From: Haemaphysalis longicornis
Taxonomy: Eukaryota > Arthropoda > Arachnida > Ixodida > Ixodidae
Reading direction: 5' to 3'
Assembly: GCA_013339765.2 (NCBI GenBank)
Contig: CM023457.1
Coordinates: 31,203,911 to 31,267,910 of the forward strand
Length of the DNA stretch: 64,000 nucleotides
Made by a program: the position numbers and the translations under genes. Below, one piece after another: positions 34,311 to 45,149 of this stretch. The notes below the pieces were generated by a model, which saw only the letters and a program-made list of their open reading frames with translations, was not told where the DNA came from and did no database searches. Position 1 is the stretch's first letter. Each line of letters starts with the position of its first letter.

Positions 34311-34690
34311 ATCATCATCATCACGACCACCAACACCACCATCATCATCATCCCCAGCCTATGTACGCCCACTGCAGGGCAAATGCCTCTCCCATTAATC
34401 TCCAGTTATCCCGGTCCTGTGCTAACTGAGACCAATTTATCCCTGCAAACTTCTTGATGCCATCTGCCAATCTAAGCTTCTGCCACCCCCTGCCACGCTT
34501 GCCTTCTCCAGGGATACTCTGTTGCCCTTAATGACCAACGGTTATCTTGCCTCCGCAGTACATGCCCTGGCCCCACCCAATTCTTCGTCTTAATTTCTAC
34601 GAATATGTCCTTAACCCGCGTTTGTTCCCTGACCCACTGCGCTCTCTTCTTGTCTCTCAACGTTGCACCTATCATCTTCCGTTCCACTGC
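34311..34690 (-). mobile_element. RTE-clade LINE 3' end
   Basis: The minus strand reads MERKMIGATLRDKKR, then WVREQTRVKDIFVEI, GHVLRRQDNRWSLRATEY and the usual end, with a (GAT/TGG)n tail at 34311-34350. This is the C-terminal pattern 'MERxMLGI.LRDR...AGHV.RR.DNRW...EW'. It is the best-preserved RTE fragment here. It is 5'-truncated near 34690. Confidence 0.9.
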
Positions 34691-35929
34691 TCGGACGTCT
34701 TATACTCGTTGCAAAGTGGAGTGCGCAGCAGCGAGTGCAGGGCCGAGTATACAGGCTGCAAAAGAGGATGGATTGGGAATGACGGCCACGAAATGCTGAA
34801 ACTGGTGGACGACGAAAGAAGAGGCAGGCAGCCAATGTCGCTTTTAAAAGCGAGCACGCGGGACCTCTGAGGCGGTTAAAACGCAAAGCTAGGTTGACAC
34901 GGTGCGCGAAAGGCGTGCGAGCAACGCCGTGTTGCGGGCTAGGCGAGCGCATCGGGCCGGGCCACATGTTCGTGAGGGATGACATGCTCACACATTCTTT
35001 AATACCGCGACAGTATCTTCCATTATTTTTAGCAGCTTTAAGCCACAGCGACAACTACAGTACCAGGGAAGCAGCTGAATTTTGTTATCTCAAGAACACG
35101 CGATTTTATGGCAACGATGCTTGAAGGGTCAGTGATTCAACTGCCATTTCCTCTGCCTCAGAATGGGCTGATTAAACGGGCAGCAGTTCGTGTGCATGTG
35201 GGTAGTACCACCAATCTTAGTATCTGGAAACTTCCATTCATTATCAGCAGGTTTTTTTTTTCGTTTGTGAAGGCGAAGCCTTTCACATGCCGTTTAAAAA
35301 CCTTCAATTCTTTTGCTACAGTTAGGTATGACAGCGGGGTTAAATTTTTAAAGCAATCGAGAAATCGTCACTATCGCTGAATTAGGCAAAGATATCGCGC
35401 TACATGGTATTTCTCAAAGTTTTCTTAACAAACACAAAAATATATTGCATACAACCGGTGGGCCACAAGATCCCATATAAAATCCATGGCGCAGTAGATT
35501 ATGTTTATTGTGAAATAAAATGAAGTTGATTAGTGAAGCATTGACACGGAGCTTGTATAGTGAACATACCAGTGGAATTGTGAATTTCACAGCTCCATGA
35601 ATCTATGCAAGACTGGAATGCACGGAATCAAGCAAATCTTCAGAGGTTAACCATGTGAACGGAAAAGCAGAAACCAACATGCAAAACACCGGAGCCATCA
35701 AAGCATGAAAATGTCGAAGCTGTCATCTAAATCAGTCCACTCCAAAGCAGTGAAATTGGCACTGACCCTTGAATATACGACAATAATATTGTATGTTTAC
35801 AAGATGCAGGCATAATAGCCAAGTGCAGCGGCTGCGTTCAGCCGGGTTTCCTGGCACTACCGTTGTCGCTGTGGCGGAAACACCGTTCAGACAAATGGAA
35901 AGGGCGAAGCAGGCCAATGACAGCCGCAG
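34691..35929. other. No gene recognised
   Basis: Unassigned sequence enclosed by the inverted pair at 33112-33490 and 35930-36310. Confidence 0.5.
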
Positions 35930-36310
35930 TCCAAAAAAAAAAAAAACAAAAAAACACGCAGTTCATACGGGCCTTGTGTGCACAGTGTCCTACAACATGA
36001 AAAAGGTCGCCGAAAGATACGGAATCTCCATAGCTTTTTCTACCACTTGTAAAATTCCACACTGGTGCTCCGGCATACCGCGGTAAACAAACCAAGGAAG
36101 GCTTCAGGAAAAAACACCCGAGCGGCTGCGCCGATTGTGCCGACGGTATTGTGTGTGAAATCCCGCTATCTTTCGGTAGGTCTTACGAAGGCCGACAGGC
36201 CGTTCAGACGACGATAGAGCCAGAGTAAACTGACTAACTGTCAATCAGAAACATTCCAAGGGCGAATTTGCATACGGTACTCAATGCCTTACCCGAGTTT
36301 GTAAGCCGCG
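35930..36310 (-). repeat. Dispersed repeat, arm 2 of the inverted pair
   Basis: Reverse-complement relative of 33112-33490. It starts with an A-rich run (35935-35960) and ends near TACTCAATGCCTTACC. Confidence 0.7.
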
Positions 36311-36394
36311 GTTCGAAGAAATTGAATTTCTGAAGTGAAGTAAGAACGCGGCTTCGTGGGAACTCGTGGGGTCGCACTTTATATTACAAGGAAC

Positions 36395-36586
36395 TCTTGT
36401 CCTGCTGTGCCGAAGGACGCGGGTTCGAGCACGGCCGCGGTGGCTACTTTTCTGATGGAGGCAAGAAGCGAAAGAGCCCGTGTGTCGACATTTCGGCGCA
36501 CGTTGTTTAAGATCCCCAGGTGGTCAGAATTAATCCGGAGCCCCGCACTACGCCGCGCCTCGTAGCCCATGTGTAACTTCGGCGCT

Positions 36587-36670
<84 letters not shown>

Positions 36671-36715
36671 AATCAATCAATCAATATCAATCAATCAAAC
36701 AATCAAATGGAAGGC
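36395..36715 (+). mobile_element. Ruka-like SINE with (AATC)n tail
   Basis: The B-box region CGCGGGTTCGAGCACGGCCG (about 36418) is followed by TTCTGATGGAGGCAAGAAGC, TTTCGGCGCACGTT, GATCCCCAGGTGGTCAGAAT and GGAGCCCCGCACTACGCCGC. A tail of about 120 bases of (AATC)n starts at 36589. The 5' tRNA A-box part is not recognisable, so it is truncated or diverged. I did not find target duplications. Confidence 0.85.
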
Positions 36716-39103
36716 AAGCGCAAGTTTGCTTTAAAAAAACGTTCTGCATTATATCAACTTCTGTTTGCACAAACATGGTTATCAAGTGCATCCCCTTTTG
36801 TTGCGCCCCGGCGTGCCCCCACCCCCTTTTCCCTTCAATATCTGCGGAATCGATGTGCTTAGAACTAAGCTTAATAGAATACAGGGTAATTGAAAGTTAG
36901 CGCGAATCCTGTCTGGTGCTTGCTCGCATATATACGTGTGTGTTTGTTTTTTTAGTTGCGTATCACACAATGGAAGCAGTTCTAGTCATCTTGATTTTCT
37001 TTCCGCCCTATCAGAGTTAACACTCAATTCCTGTTCTGTCTTAAACATCCTTATTGACTTTGTTTGTTGTGGGTGGCCTGCACATAGAGATAAAATTTTC
37101 TGGTCCTTCGTTGACGTTACTGGTGAATAGCAAGCCACTGCGCTATCCTTTGACCCTGTGGATGCCATCAAGACGAAGGAAATAGAACAGAAACTGACCG
37201 CAACTATTTTCAAACTTTCTCGCGAGACAATCTTCTACGCCTGCCTAGGTTCTTATGCCCTTATTTCTTATATACGTGCGACGTAAAGAAAGCAACCGTA
37301 GGGTTAAATACCACTCAATTACACTTAGAATGAGTGGAAGATGCGACATGAAACAGCCATTTGCTGACATATCGGTACAAAAAGTTCTTTGTGCTTCAGA
37401 AGCAGTTATTTATTTTCTGATTATGCTATTTCTGGGTAACCAAGCTTTGCTTACATTCCTCCAACATTTTTTTTGCGAGTAATAAGAACAGTAGGCATGT
37501 TTGGATGCATAGTACAGTTGATTATTGTCTATGGGACAATTTTTCTGCTTTGTCACGATTTATTTTTAACGTCCGAAGGGCAGGTAACTCGGTCTAATCT
37601 AGCAACCCCCCCCCCCCCCTCCCTTCCCTACCTTCTCTTTCGGCCTCACACAACCAGAAAAAAAGGCTATTTTGAGAACAAGATGCCTAGGAAGACCGAG
37701 CACCTCCACGCTCAAGATTTTCCGACTGCCGAGTAGCGATCAACCAACACCATTTCTTCTACAAAGCCGGGTGGTGAGCCGCGCCAAACCATCCATTCGT
37801 CAGTTGTACCACGCAAAACGGTTGTGTACTCTTACCAATTTCGTTCATTTTGATTTTCACAGCGGAGCTGTTGTTGGCCGCAATGTGTGCGGCGTCATCA
37901 AAAAATCCTTGTCATAGTTACTCCTACCGTTTACCGCTAATGTGAGCACGCGTTTTACGGAAGTTCCCGGCATCGTCCAAGCTTGCGTGTGGCGTTCCCC
38001 CCAAAATATCAAGTTCACGTGCGTCCGTGCCTCAAGGGGAGAGCACAAGACCGCTTGCGCTAGAGATGCCAGTTCGCGAAGGTAGTTGCCTCCGGTTCTA
38101 GCGCGTGCTGTCGAGTCCCACTTTGGGAGAAATGTGAAAGCCTGCGGACAAAAATTTCCGGGCCCGCCTGTTATTCATGAGGAAGACGACGATATAGATG
38201 GATATGACGATGACTACTACTACCACAGTGAAAGACGACGACGGAACATGTCAACAAGCAATTTCAACCCTAATTCAATGCGCGGGGGTGTGTCCTTCAG
38301 TTGCTTACTTAGAAAGAAATCTTCCAGCTTCGCTGTGGTTCAAGCCTTGCGTGACTTATTGCAAGCTTCGCCATTGTTTTTATTTTGTTTTTGTTTCACT
38401 TTAAATGCGGTGTACAGTCGATTCGAGCGTGCTAGACAGACTTTTGTCTGGGTTCAACCTCCCGTCTCACCGACCTTAGGAAACAAACAAACAAACAAGA
38501 ATATCTCGGCCTTCCCAGACACATGGAGGAGCCTGAACGCCCAATGCAGGCAGCAGCGTCCGTATACAGGTGCAAAAGCACCTGCTTTTCCCGCAGGAGG
38601 CGATGGACGGACAGCGTGGCAATTTTACGATTAGCTCCAAATGGTCCCCCCGCTTTATCGCTTGCCGGAAGCTACCGGCGATCTGCGACGAGTGAAGTCT
38701 GTGTTGTTCTTGTTAAACGCGAGGTTAGGCTGGCACGGCTTGTCTCCCAACGCACGCTGTATACAAGAACGACTGGAAGCAAGGGTAACCATTTAACCAG
38801 CACTTAAAAAAAAAAAATGGTGGGGGCTGGGGGCAGACTTGTAGGTACGGGTTCAGCGCGATTATAGGGTTGGGTGGGCAGTGGTTTCGCCACTGTGGTT
38901 GCGTTAATGCTTCCAAGGATAGAACTTCGATTGTTTGGTTGACACACGGGTTGGATGAATGTGTCGATGCGGATGTACACAGTTGGCACTTCATCGTAAT
39001 CTTTCGGTTTAAGCGCCAGGTACAATTCATGTCATTCTTGCTCCGACGACGCCCTGGACTGAGTCACTGGGGGCTCCTCCCACAGCATTTTTCCCCTTTA
39101 ATA
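36716..39103. other. No gene recognised
   Basis: Contains a C run (37605-37619) and an A run (38807-38817). Open frames up to 182 codons (38086-38634) lack domains and plausible splice context. Confidence 0.5.
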
Positions 39104-39205
39104 AAATTTCTCTCTCTCTCCTCTCCTCTCTCTGTCTCCCTCTTCTCCCATCTCTACTCTCTCTCTTCTCTCTCCCTCTCCGTCTCCTCCCTCTTTTCTC
39201 TCTCT
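39104..39205. repeat. CT-rich microsatellite
   Basis: Imperfect (CT)n/(CTCC)n tract. The stretch from 39206 to 40045 has no further recognised feature apart from another short CT-rich patch at 39460-39490. Confidence 0.9.
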
Positions 39206-40045
39206 CCCCCCTTTTGTCTAAGTTGTCTGGTGCCAAGAAATTGCGTGACCTGGGGGCGAAAGTAAAAAATCACGCATCTACACGAAGTGAATCATTTCGA
39301 GTGGGCGAGCACTGGATCGTTCTTACCGTAAAGCACCCGTGAGGTGCTTACTGCTGCTAAAAGATTTCCAATCCAATCAATTACATCTCCATCAATGCTC
39401 CTCGAGCGTGCATGGGGCAGCACGTCTCCAGGAGGTCTCTCGACTCCGCTCTGCTCCGTCTCTCTCGTCTCTCGCTACTCTCTCTCGCTTCGCTCTCGTA
39501 ACTCTCACGCTCCCTTTCTCCCCACTACAACTTGCCTAACGTCAACTTGTGTCCTTTTTTGTTCTTTTAACTTTTGTGAACCTTTTGTTCACAGATGTTC
39601 GATTTACACGGTGCTGTGCGTGAGCACGGCGGAGAAAGCTCGGCCTTTCTTCGCCCCTAAACACAACTGCAACCATTACGTCTCGCGGGTGGTACAAAGC
39701 GCGCAGTGGCGAAGCAGTGCAGGTGTGGGCGCACGTATCGGAGAGATTTGGCGAACTCCGACTCGGAGCGTGACCGTCACGCCGTGACTATACGTACCTC
39801 TGCTGCCAGGCTCCGTGAAAGCGTTCGAGCGGCATGCCGGCTTTCTCGACCGCTAAAGTTGTCCTAACGTTCAACGTGGGGTCGTGTTCGCTTTTTATGT
39901 GTGGGCACTTATTCTTTTTCTATCGTAGAATCTGGTGCGTGCGTGCAGTTGCGGAGGAATATTTTTTCTGTGCGTACGAACGAATATCACGAAGGGTTTT
40001 TCCAATTAACCCGCTCGAGGCGATGTCGGAAAAGCGCCCTAGACT

Positions 40046-40732
40046 GGGGGCCCCCCGGCCCAAATTTTTTTCCGGGGGTTGGGGGGTTTGGGGCTTTAGG
40101 TTTTTTGGGGTTTCCTTTTTTGGGGGGGGGTTTTTTTCCCCAAAAGGGTTTTTCCCCCTTTTTTTTAAAAAAAATTTTGGGGAAATTTTCCTTTTTTTTC
40201 CGTTTGGGTTTTTAAAAAAAAAATTTTTTTTTTAAAATTTTTAAGAAAAAGTTTGCCCAAAAAAAATTTTTTCCTTTTTTTTTTGGGGTTTTTTTTTTTT
40301 TTTTTTTTGGGTTTTTTTTTTTAAAGGTTCCGGGGTTTTTTTTATCCCAAAAAAGGGGGAAAAACCCCCCCCCTTAAAAAGGGGGGGGAAAAAGGGGGAA
40401 AAAAAGGGGGAAAAAAGGGGGGGGGAAAAAGGGGGGGGGGGGGGCCTTTTGGGGGGGCCCCCCCCCTTGGGGGGGGGGAAAAAAATAAAAAAAAATTTTT
40501 TTTTTCACGGGGAAAAAAAAAAACTTTTTAAAAAAAAAAAAACCCCCCCCCCCCAAAAAAAAAAAAGGGGGGGGAAAGGGGGGGGCCCCCCCCCGGGGAA
40601 AAAAAATTTAAAAAAAGGGGGGGGGGGGCCCGGGGGGCCCCTTTTTTAAAAAAAAAAACCCCCCCCCCTTTCCCCGGGGGGGCCCCCCCCCCAAAAGAAA
40701 TTTCCCCGGGGGGGGAAGGGAGGGGGGGAAGA
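40046..40732. other. Homopolymer-noise stretch, likely assembly artefact
   Basis: Nearly every base in about 690 positions belongs to a run of two or more identical bases (G, C, A or T runs), with no biological motifs. This looks like low-quality read tails carried into the consensus. All open frames in it are spurious. The two flanks share similar sequence: GATGTCGGA..CCCTAGACTGG at 40022-40047 and AATGTCCGGA..CCCTTAGACTGG at 40764-40787. They may be two reads of one place. Confidence 0.9.
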
Positions 40733-41353
40733 AGCATGTCCTACATCTAAATGTCCTACGCCGAAATGTCCGGATCCCTTAGACTGGTGTGCATACCGCC
40801 GCCGCCCTATATTTTTGTCCTGCCCGAGCTGCTAGTGAATACTATGCTCTTGCGGAAAGAAATTTTATGTTTTATCGAAGATATTTCGATGTCTGCTTGT
40901 CCACCAACGAAAACTTTGTGCTTTCGTGCATACGTCACGACGTTCCTCAATTTAACATTCGTCCCGCTCAAATCATACCCTTCGTGGTGGCGCAGTGGCT
41001 GGAACTGAAATCAGAGCAACACTGTGGACGAGTTTAAATGCGACAAAAGATTTTTTTTCTACTAATTTGCCTATAGTACTATAGTATTGCGTTCCAGAGG
41101 AAGAGCACTCGATCATAGTAATCCCTTTGGGTGCTTTCTTTTATTTAGTTATTCTTTTCAAGAAGACTGCGTGCAAATAGTTTTTGCTTGACGTGTCTCA
41201 TAGCGTTCCGGGTTTCCTTTTGCGATCCCCAGGGTGGGGTATAAGGTGTTCCCGCGTCTGTGCCCATCTCAGAACAGCTTGGGATAATTGGGGGGGGGGG
41301 GAGGTGGTGGAGGAAGGGGTGTAATTTGGTCTGGAGGAAAAGGAAGAGAAAAG
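40733..41353. other. No gene recognised
   Basis: Two overlapping open frames (40751-41037) have no recognisable domain. Confidence 0.5.
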
Positions 41354-41356
41354 GAC

Positions 41357-41414
<58 letters not shown>
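41354..41414. repeat. (GA)n microsatellite
   Basis: About 30 GA units. Confidence 0.97.
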
Positions 41415-41417
<3 letters not shown>

Positions 41418-43326
41418 CTCTTAATGTGGGCTGGAGAGGTCAGCTCTGCTAGCAGCAGTGCTTGCTACGCCAGATGGGGGTGATTACAATGCAGTGAAGT
41501 GAATGTGAGAGATCGGGAAAGCAACAATAGAGAGAAAACAGAAGTTACATAAAAATGGCACGCAATGAAATGCAAGGAAAAACTCTAAATAAAGTTAAGT
41601 AAAAGAAAAAAAATATATAGCGAACGGAGCCCAGGAAGCGCAGAGCGCCTAACAAGAAAAAGGAGTCAAAGCGTACGACGCAAACCCGTACAGACGTAGC
41701 CATGTGCACAATGGAAGAATTGCAAAGTTTTGAAAAGGACTGGGACTGGGGATATTACTGAACTAATCGCAGAGTTCACCGGCTCAGTACGCAAAATAAC
41801 CATCCTTCTTTCCCGCTGGCGTTGAACGACTCCGCCCAACACCACCTAGACTTTCTCCGCCTGAGAGTGCGTGGAACGGTGAGGGCTGCTGGGGAAGACG
41901 ACCAAAGTGAGGAAAAAGTTAATCAACCAATTTCCACTTCTTTTGTAAGAAACCCTGGCTTCCTTCCCAGAAATGTACAACCGGGCACACTAGAGGCTCT
42001 CTGCGACGAGGTCACCATGGGGTGGGCTCAGGGGCGAGAAGTTTACGTCAGTAGCTTAGCTTGCGAAACTTCCGCTGAAAAGCTCGGGTACTTCGATTAT
42101 TTGGGAGCTTCTGTAAAGAAAAAGATAAAAGTCTGTGCATAGCAAGAAGAGAAAGGAAGTGTCACGTCTCTCAAATCTCTTCTTTGAAAACGAATAAACC
42201 GCTTTGGAAAAGATCAGCAAGCTAAGACTACGAGGAAAGGGAGAACTCGCGGTCCATGGTTCACTTTGGTAGGTCGTTTGCACCGGAGCAAACAGAAGCG
42301 CGAGAATGTCTTCTTTTGTGTGCGTGTGGTGGGGGTGGTGGTGGTGTTGCTCTCTTTAGTGGGAATTTCTTAAACAAGCTTGTTCAGAATTGGCGAACGT
42401 TAACAATGTACTACACACTGTCGACAACGTCCCGGGCGTTACGCTCACGAGCGGGTGACACACGCCATTGTGTAGTTCTTCGGAAGCGAGGCTTGGTCAG
42501 CAGTGAGCCATACCAACGTAAGCCTTTTTCGAACTCTGCCGCCCGCTGTTGTTGCCCTGCCATTGAGGAAGCGACGCGAAGGAGGAGGCGTTCACCCGGA
42601 GCCGATAGCGTGCTCCCGGAAGAATGGACATCCGCCCAACGAGCGCAAAACAGCGAGACGAGCAGGAAAGCCGTTTACGCCGTGGTCGCATCCATGGTGT
42701 CAGGCGCGCTGTGAGCAATAGGATTCGCGGATGGCGCGGCTTCGCTCACTTGGAATTCCTGAGAAACCAGGGCCCGCCGACCGGGCGCAGCTACTACTAC
42801 ACTTTCTTCTTCCAGGCGGCGTATTGCCAAGAAGGAAGGCGCAGAAGCACGTCAAGACTGAAATAATTTAAAAAAAAGAAAAAAAAAGTGGCGAAAAACA
42901 TGCTCCCTGGGGGGTACCAAAACCGATGACCTCCGCCGGTCCGCTGTTGTACCAACTAGTCTACTTTCTTCTTAGATCTTTTTTGAGTATTTATATGAAC
43001 GTAATTGTTTTTTTTTTCGCTTTGAAGTGGTAGTCAGCGCCGTTTTGATAACGCGGGGCGAAAGAGCCCTTCTTCTTCTTTTTTTTTTTTTAATCTCCGG
43101 GCTGTGACTCGAACGTCAACGACGTGTCGAGAGAAGTAAACCACCAGCAGTGAACCCTGATCAGCTACCATGGCCACTCGAACCACTCGTGACCACTCGA
43201 ACCAACCCTCCCTACATGCGTACATACCTAAACACGCGCTCATAAATCCATGAAACACTTCGCAGTAAGCGGAATTTTAACTACAACAATTTCGTTATAA
43301 CGAGGTTTATAAACACTCGAGATAAT
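41415..43326. other. No gene recognised
   Basis: Open frames of 106 and 152 codons (41822-42142 and 42256-42714) have no domains or splice support. The stretch at 43290-43330 (TTTCGTTATAACGAGG) resembles a piece of a pogo/Tigger-like terminal repeat. Confidence 0.5.
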
Positions 43327-43773
43327 TTAAAGGAGACTCTGCAACACTTCCGATAAACGCTTTCACGCTTTCCTTCGCGCCTGAAAGCACTGCGAAATCT
43401 AAAGTTATCGCCAGCAGCCAGGAGCGGCGCTGCGTGATTTGCTCGTCGCCGCAGATACGCCTTCCGTTTATGCTTTGCCTTCGTGACTTTTTTTTTTTAA
43501 GTGGCTATCGAATGCTTTTATTGCTGCAACTGAAGGAAAGCCAGCCAATAGCTGCTACATCGCTGTAATGACGTAATTCGAGTGCTCAAAGAACGCCAAG
43601 ACCGGGAAACAGAAAAAAAAAAATTCGAGCGAGTTACTGATGGGCATGCAGCAGTAATTTTTGGCTGAGGTACTTTGCGACGCGCTAATCTAAGTACTGG
43701 ATATGTTTGTTGACTACGTTCGGCAAGCATTTAAGATTAAAAAGTTGAAATAAGTGTTGCAGTGACCCTTTGA
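43327..43773. mobile_element. MITE with TTAA end, member 2
   Basis: The complement of 43331-43769 follows 20254-20682 over its full length: AGGGTC..TGCAACACTT, ATGCTTGC.GAACGTAGTC, CCTCAGCCAAAAATTAC, TTCCCGGTCTTG, TTCAGTTGCAGCAAT. The left target is TTAA and the right is now TTGA. It sits next to pogo-like sequence (TTTCGTTATAACGAGG on the left, TTTGTTATAGTCGAATGCAG on the right), so it may have jumped into such an element. Confidence 0.8.
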
Positions 43774-43831
43774 CCCTTGAGACAAGAAACTGACGTCTTT
43801 ATAAGCGGAATTTTGTTATAGTCGAATGCAG

Positions 43832-43832
<1 letters not shown>

Positions 43833-43905
<73 letters not shown>

Positions 43906-43912
43906 AGAGCTG
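43833..43912. repeat. (GA)n microsatellite
   Basis: About 40 GA units with one GG interruption. Confidence 0.97.
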
Positions 43913-44559
43913 GACAGCGACTGTGAGTGCGGTCCTGTGCCTTACTACATCACAGTCGGGTTAGAGCGGCAGCGCGCGCTGTGTTACCAACGCGCGCGCG
44001 CCGCCGCTCTAGCCCGGCCGTGACTACATGCACCCTTGCACGTGATTTCCTTGCATACAGCGGCGCGCATGTGGCTAGTGCGACTGCAGGCTGACCATTC
44101 CGAGGAAAGCCTATTTGCATGCGAACTGCACCTGTCAGAGGAGGCAGTCAGTGTGCATCACGTTCGCAGAAAAAAATGATGTGTGTGCCAGTTGGGAATT
44201 TGTCACAGGTGCACTCAGATACGTGAGCACATACCCGTAGAAGGGGCTTGGCAAATACTCGTTAAAATGGCTAATAAAATAAACTTTTTTTGCAAGTCAA
44301 CTACAAAACAGTGAATAATGTCAGCCAATCAATTTCAGTAAATAATGACAAACTGTCAGTTAAGAGAGAACCAATCTATGGCCATCCATCAATCACACCA
44401 ACAGAGGGGGATAGGAGTAAATCTTGATAAAGTGGTTATTAAACAAATCAATCAATTCGGAAGCAATCAACTAATAATTTGAATCAATAACTTCGGCTGG
44501 TGCTAGTATCCCTATCACACCACTGCGAGCTCAGTTTATTGCTGTCCTAGTCGAAGGCA

Positions 44560-44961
44560 AGCGTGTTGTTCTCCCTTTCTCGCTGTCACTACACTGAAGC
44601 CGTCACGTGCGACCTCTGAGCGAGGCCGCTCTTACGCGACCGGACCGAAAGGAACGTGCCGACTGAGGCAGCCGCGTGCGTCACTGGCCTCCGCCGCTGT
44701 CCGCGCCGGCCGAATCCGAACCGTGCGCGAGATGATTCGGCGCGCAATAAAGATCGCCGAAAGCGGAGCACGCAGTCTACGCGAACTAAACGCGTCATCC
44801 TGCACTTCTGGAAGTTTCGCCGCTCCGTCGTCGACCTTGGCCGCCGTTGTTCCTGCCTCCTCTCCCCCCGGCTCGGCCTCCTCTCCCGGCCCGTTGAAAA
44901 GCGGGCTCCCCGTCGGCGGACCGGCTCAGAGACGATCGCTGCATCCAGCTGATCGGCCGAG
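44560..44961 (+). promoter_or_regulatory. CpG-rich promoter and 5' UTR of the fasciclin-type gene
   Basis: The 400 bases before the start codon are GC- and CpG-rich, unlike the AT-rich flanks, which fits a TATA-less housekeeping-type promoter. The transcription start is not determinable. If it lay before 44723, an upstream ATG there would open a different, overlapping frame. The context of the main ATG (GCCGAGATGG) has a purine at -3 and G at +4. Confidence 0.5.
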
Positions 44962-45143
44962 ATGGCTACCCGTGTCCGTGTTGTGCTCTGCGCGCTCCTC
45001 CTGCTGGCGGCGTCGTCGCGCGCCTTCGAAAAGGAAGACGACTCCGACGAACGGGACTCGTCGGCCGAGAGGGGCATCGAGGAGGGACGGAGAGGGGGCC
45101 GCTTCTTCAACGCCTTCTGGTCGCCCCACCTGCTGCAGCCAAG
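44962..45143 (+). CDS. mfas: TGFBI/periostin/midline fasciclin-type gene, coding exon 1
   Basis: Exon 1 encodes residues 1-60 and two bases of codon 61. The first 21 residues are a classic signal peptide: MATRVRV, a hydrophobic core VVLCALLLLAA, and a cleavage site after SSRA. A charged stretch follows (EKEDDSDERDSS, then EEGRRGGR) and FFNAFW. The start was chosen because the signal peptide begins there and the ATG context is good. The exon ends CCAAG before GCAAGG, a good GC-type donor. Splicing there gives phase 2, which matches exon 2. A weaker GT donor at 45174 is also phase 2 and would add ten residues, but that sequence already resembles the intronic array. The product would be a secreted matrix protein. 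FAS1 domains are not in the window. Confidence 0.75.
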
Positions 45144-45149
45144 GCAAGG
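45144..45149 (+). promoter_or_regulatory. GC-type 5' splice site of intron 1
   Basis: AAG|GCAAGG fits the consensus of the minor GC-AG class, in which strong pairing to U1 elsewhere compensates for the C. It joins in frame to the acceptor at 56851-56853 (TGTTCGCAG). Intron 1 would be 11,710 bases. Confidence 0.6.

Noticed and set aside
34311..34690. Cellular gene with repeated HHH/DHHQHH protein
   Set aside because: The histidine-rich frame is a reading of the CATCATC tail of an RTE LINE.
38086..38634. 182-codon plus-strand open frame
   Set aside because: Low-complexity DDD/YYY and RRRR stretches from simple repeats, no recognisable domain.
40374..40737. Overlapping open frames encoding runs of G, P, K and F
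   Set aside because: Products of homopolymer noise, probably an assembly artefact.
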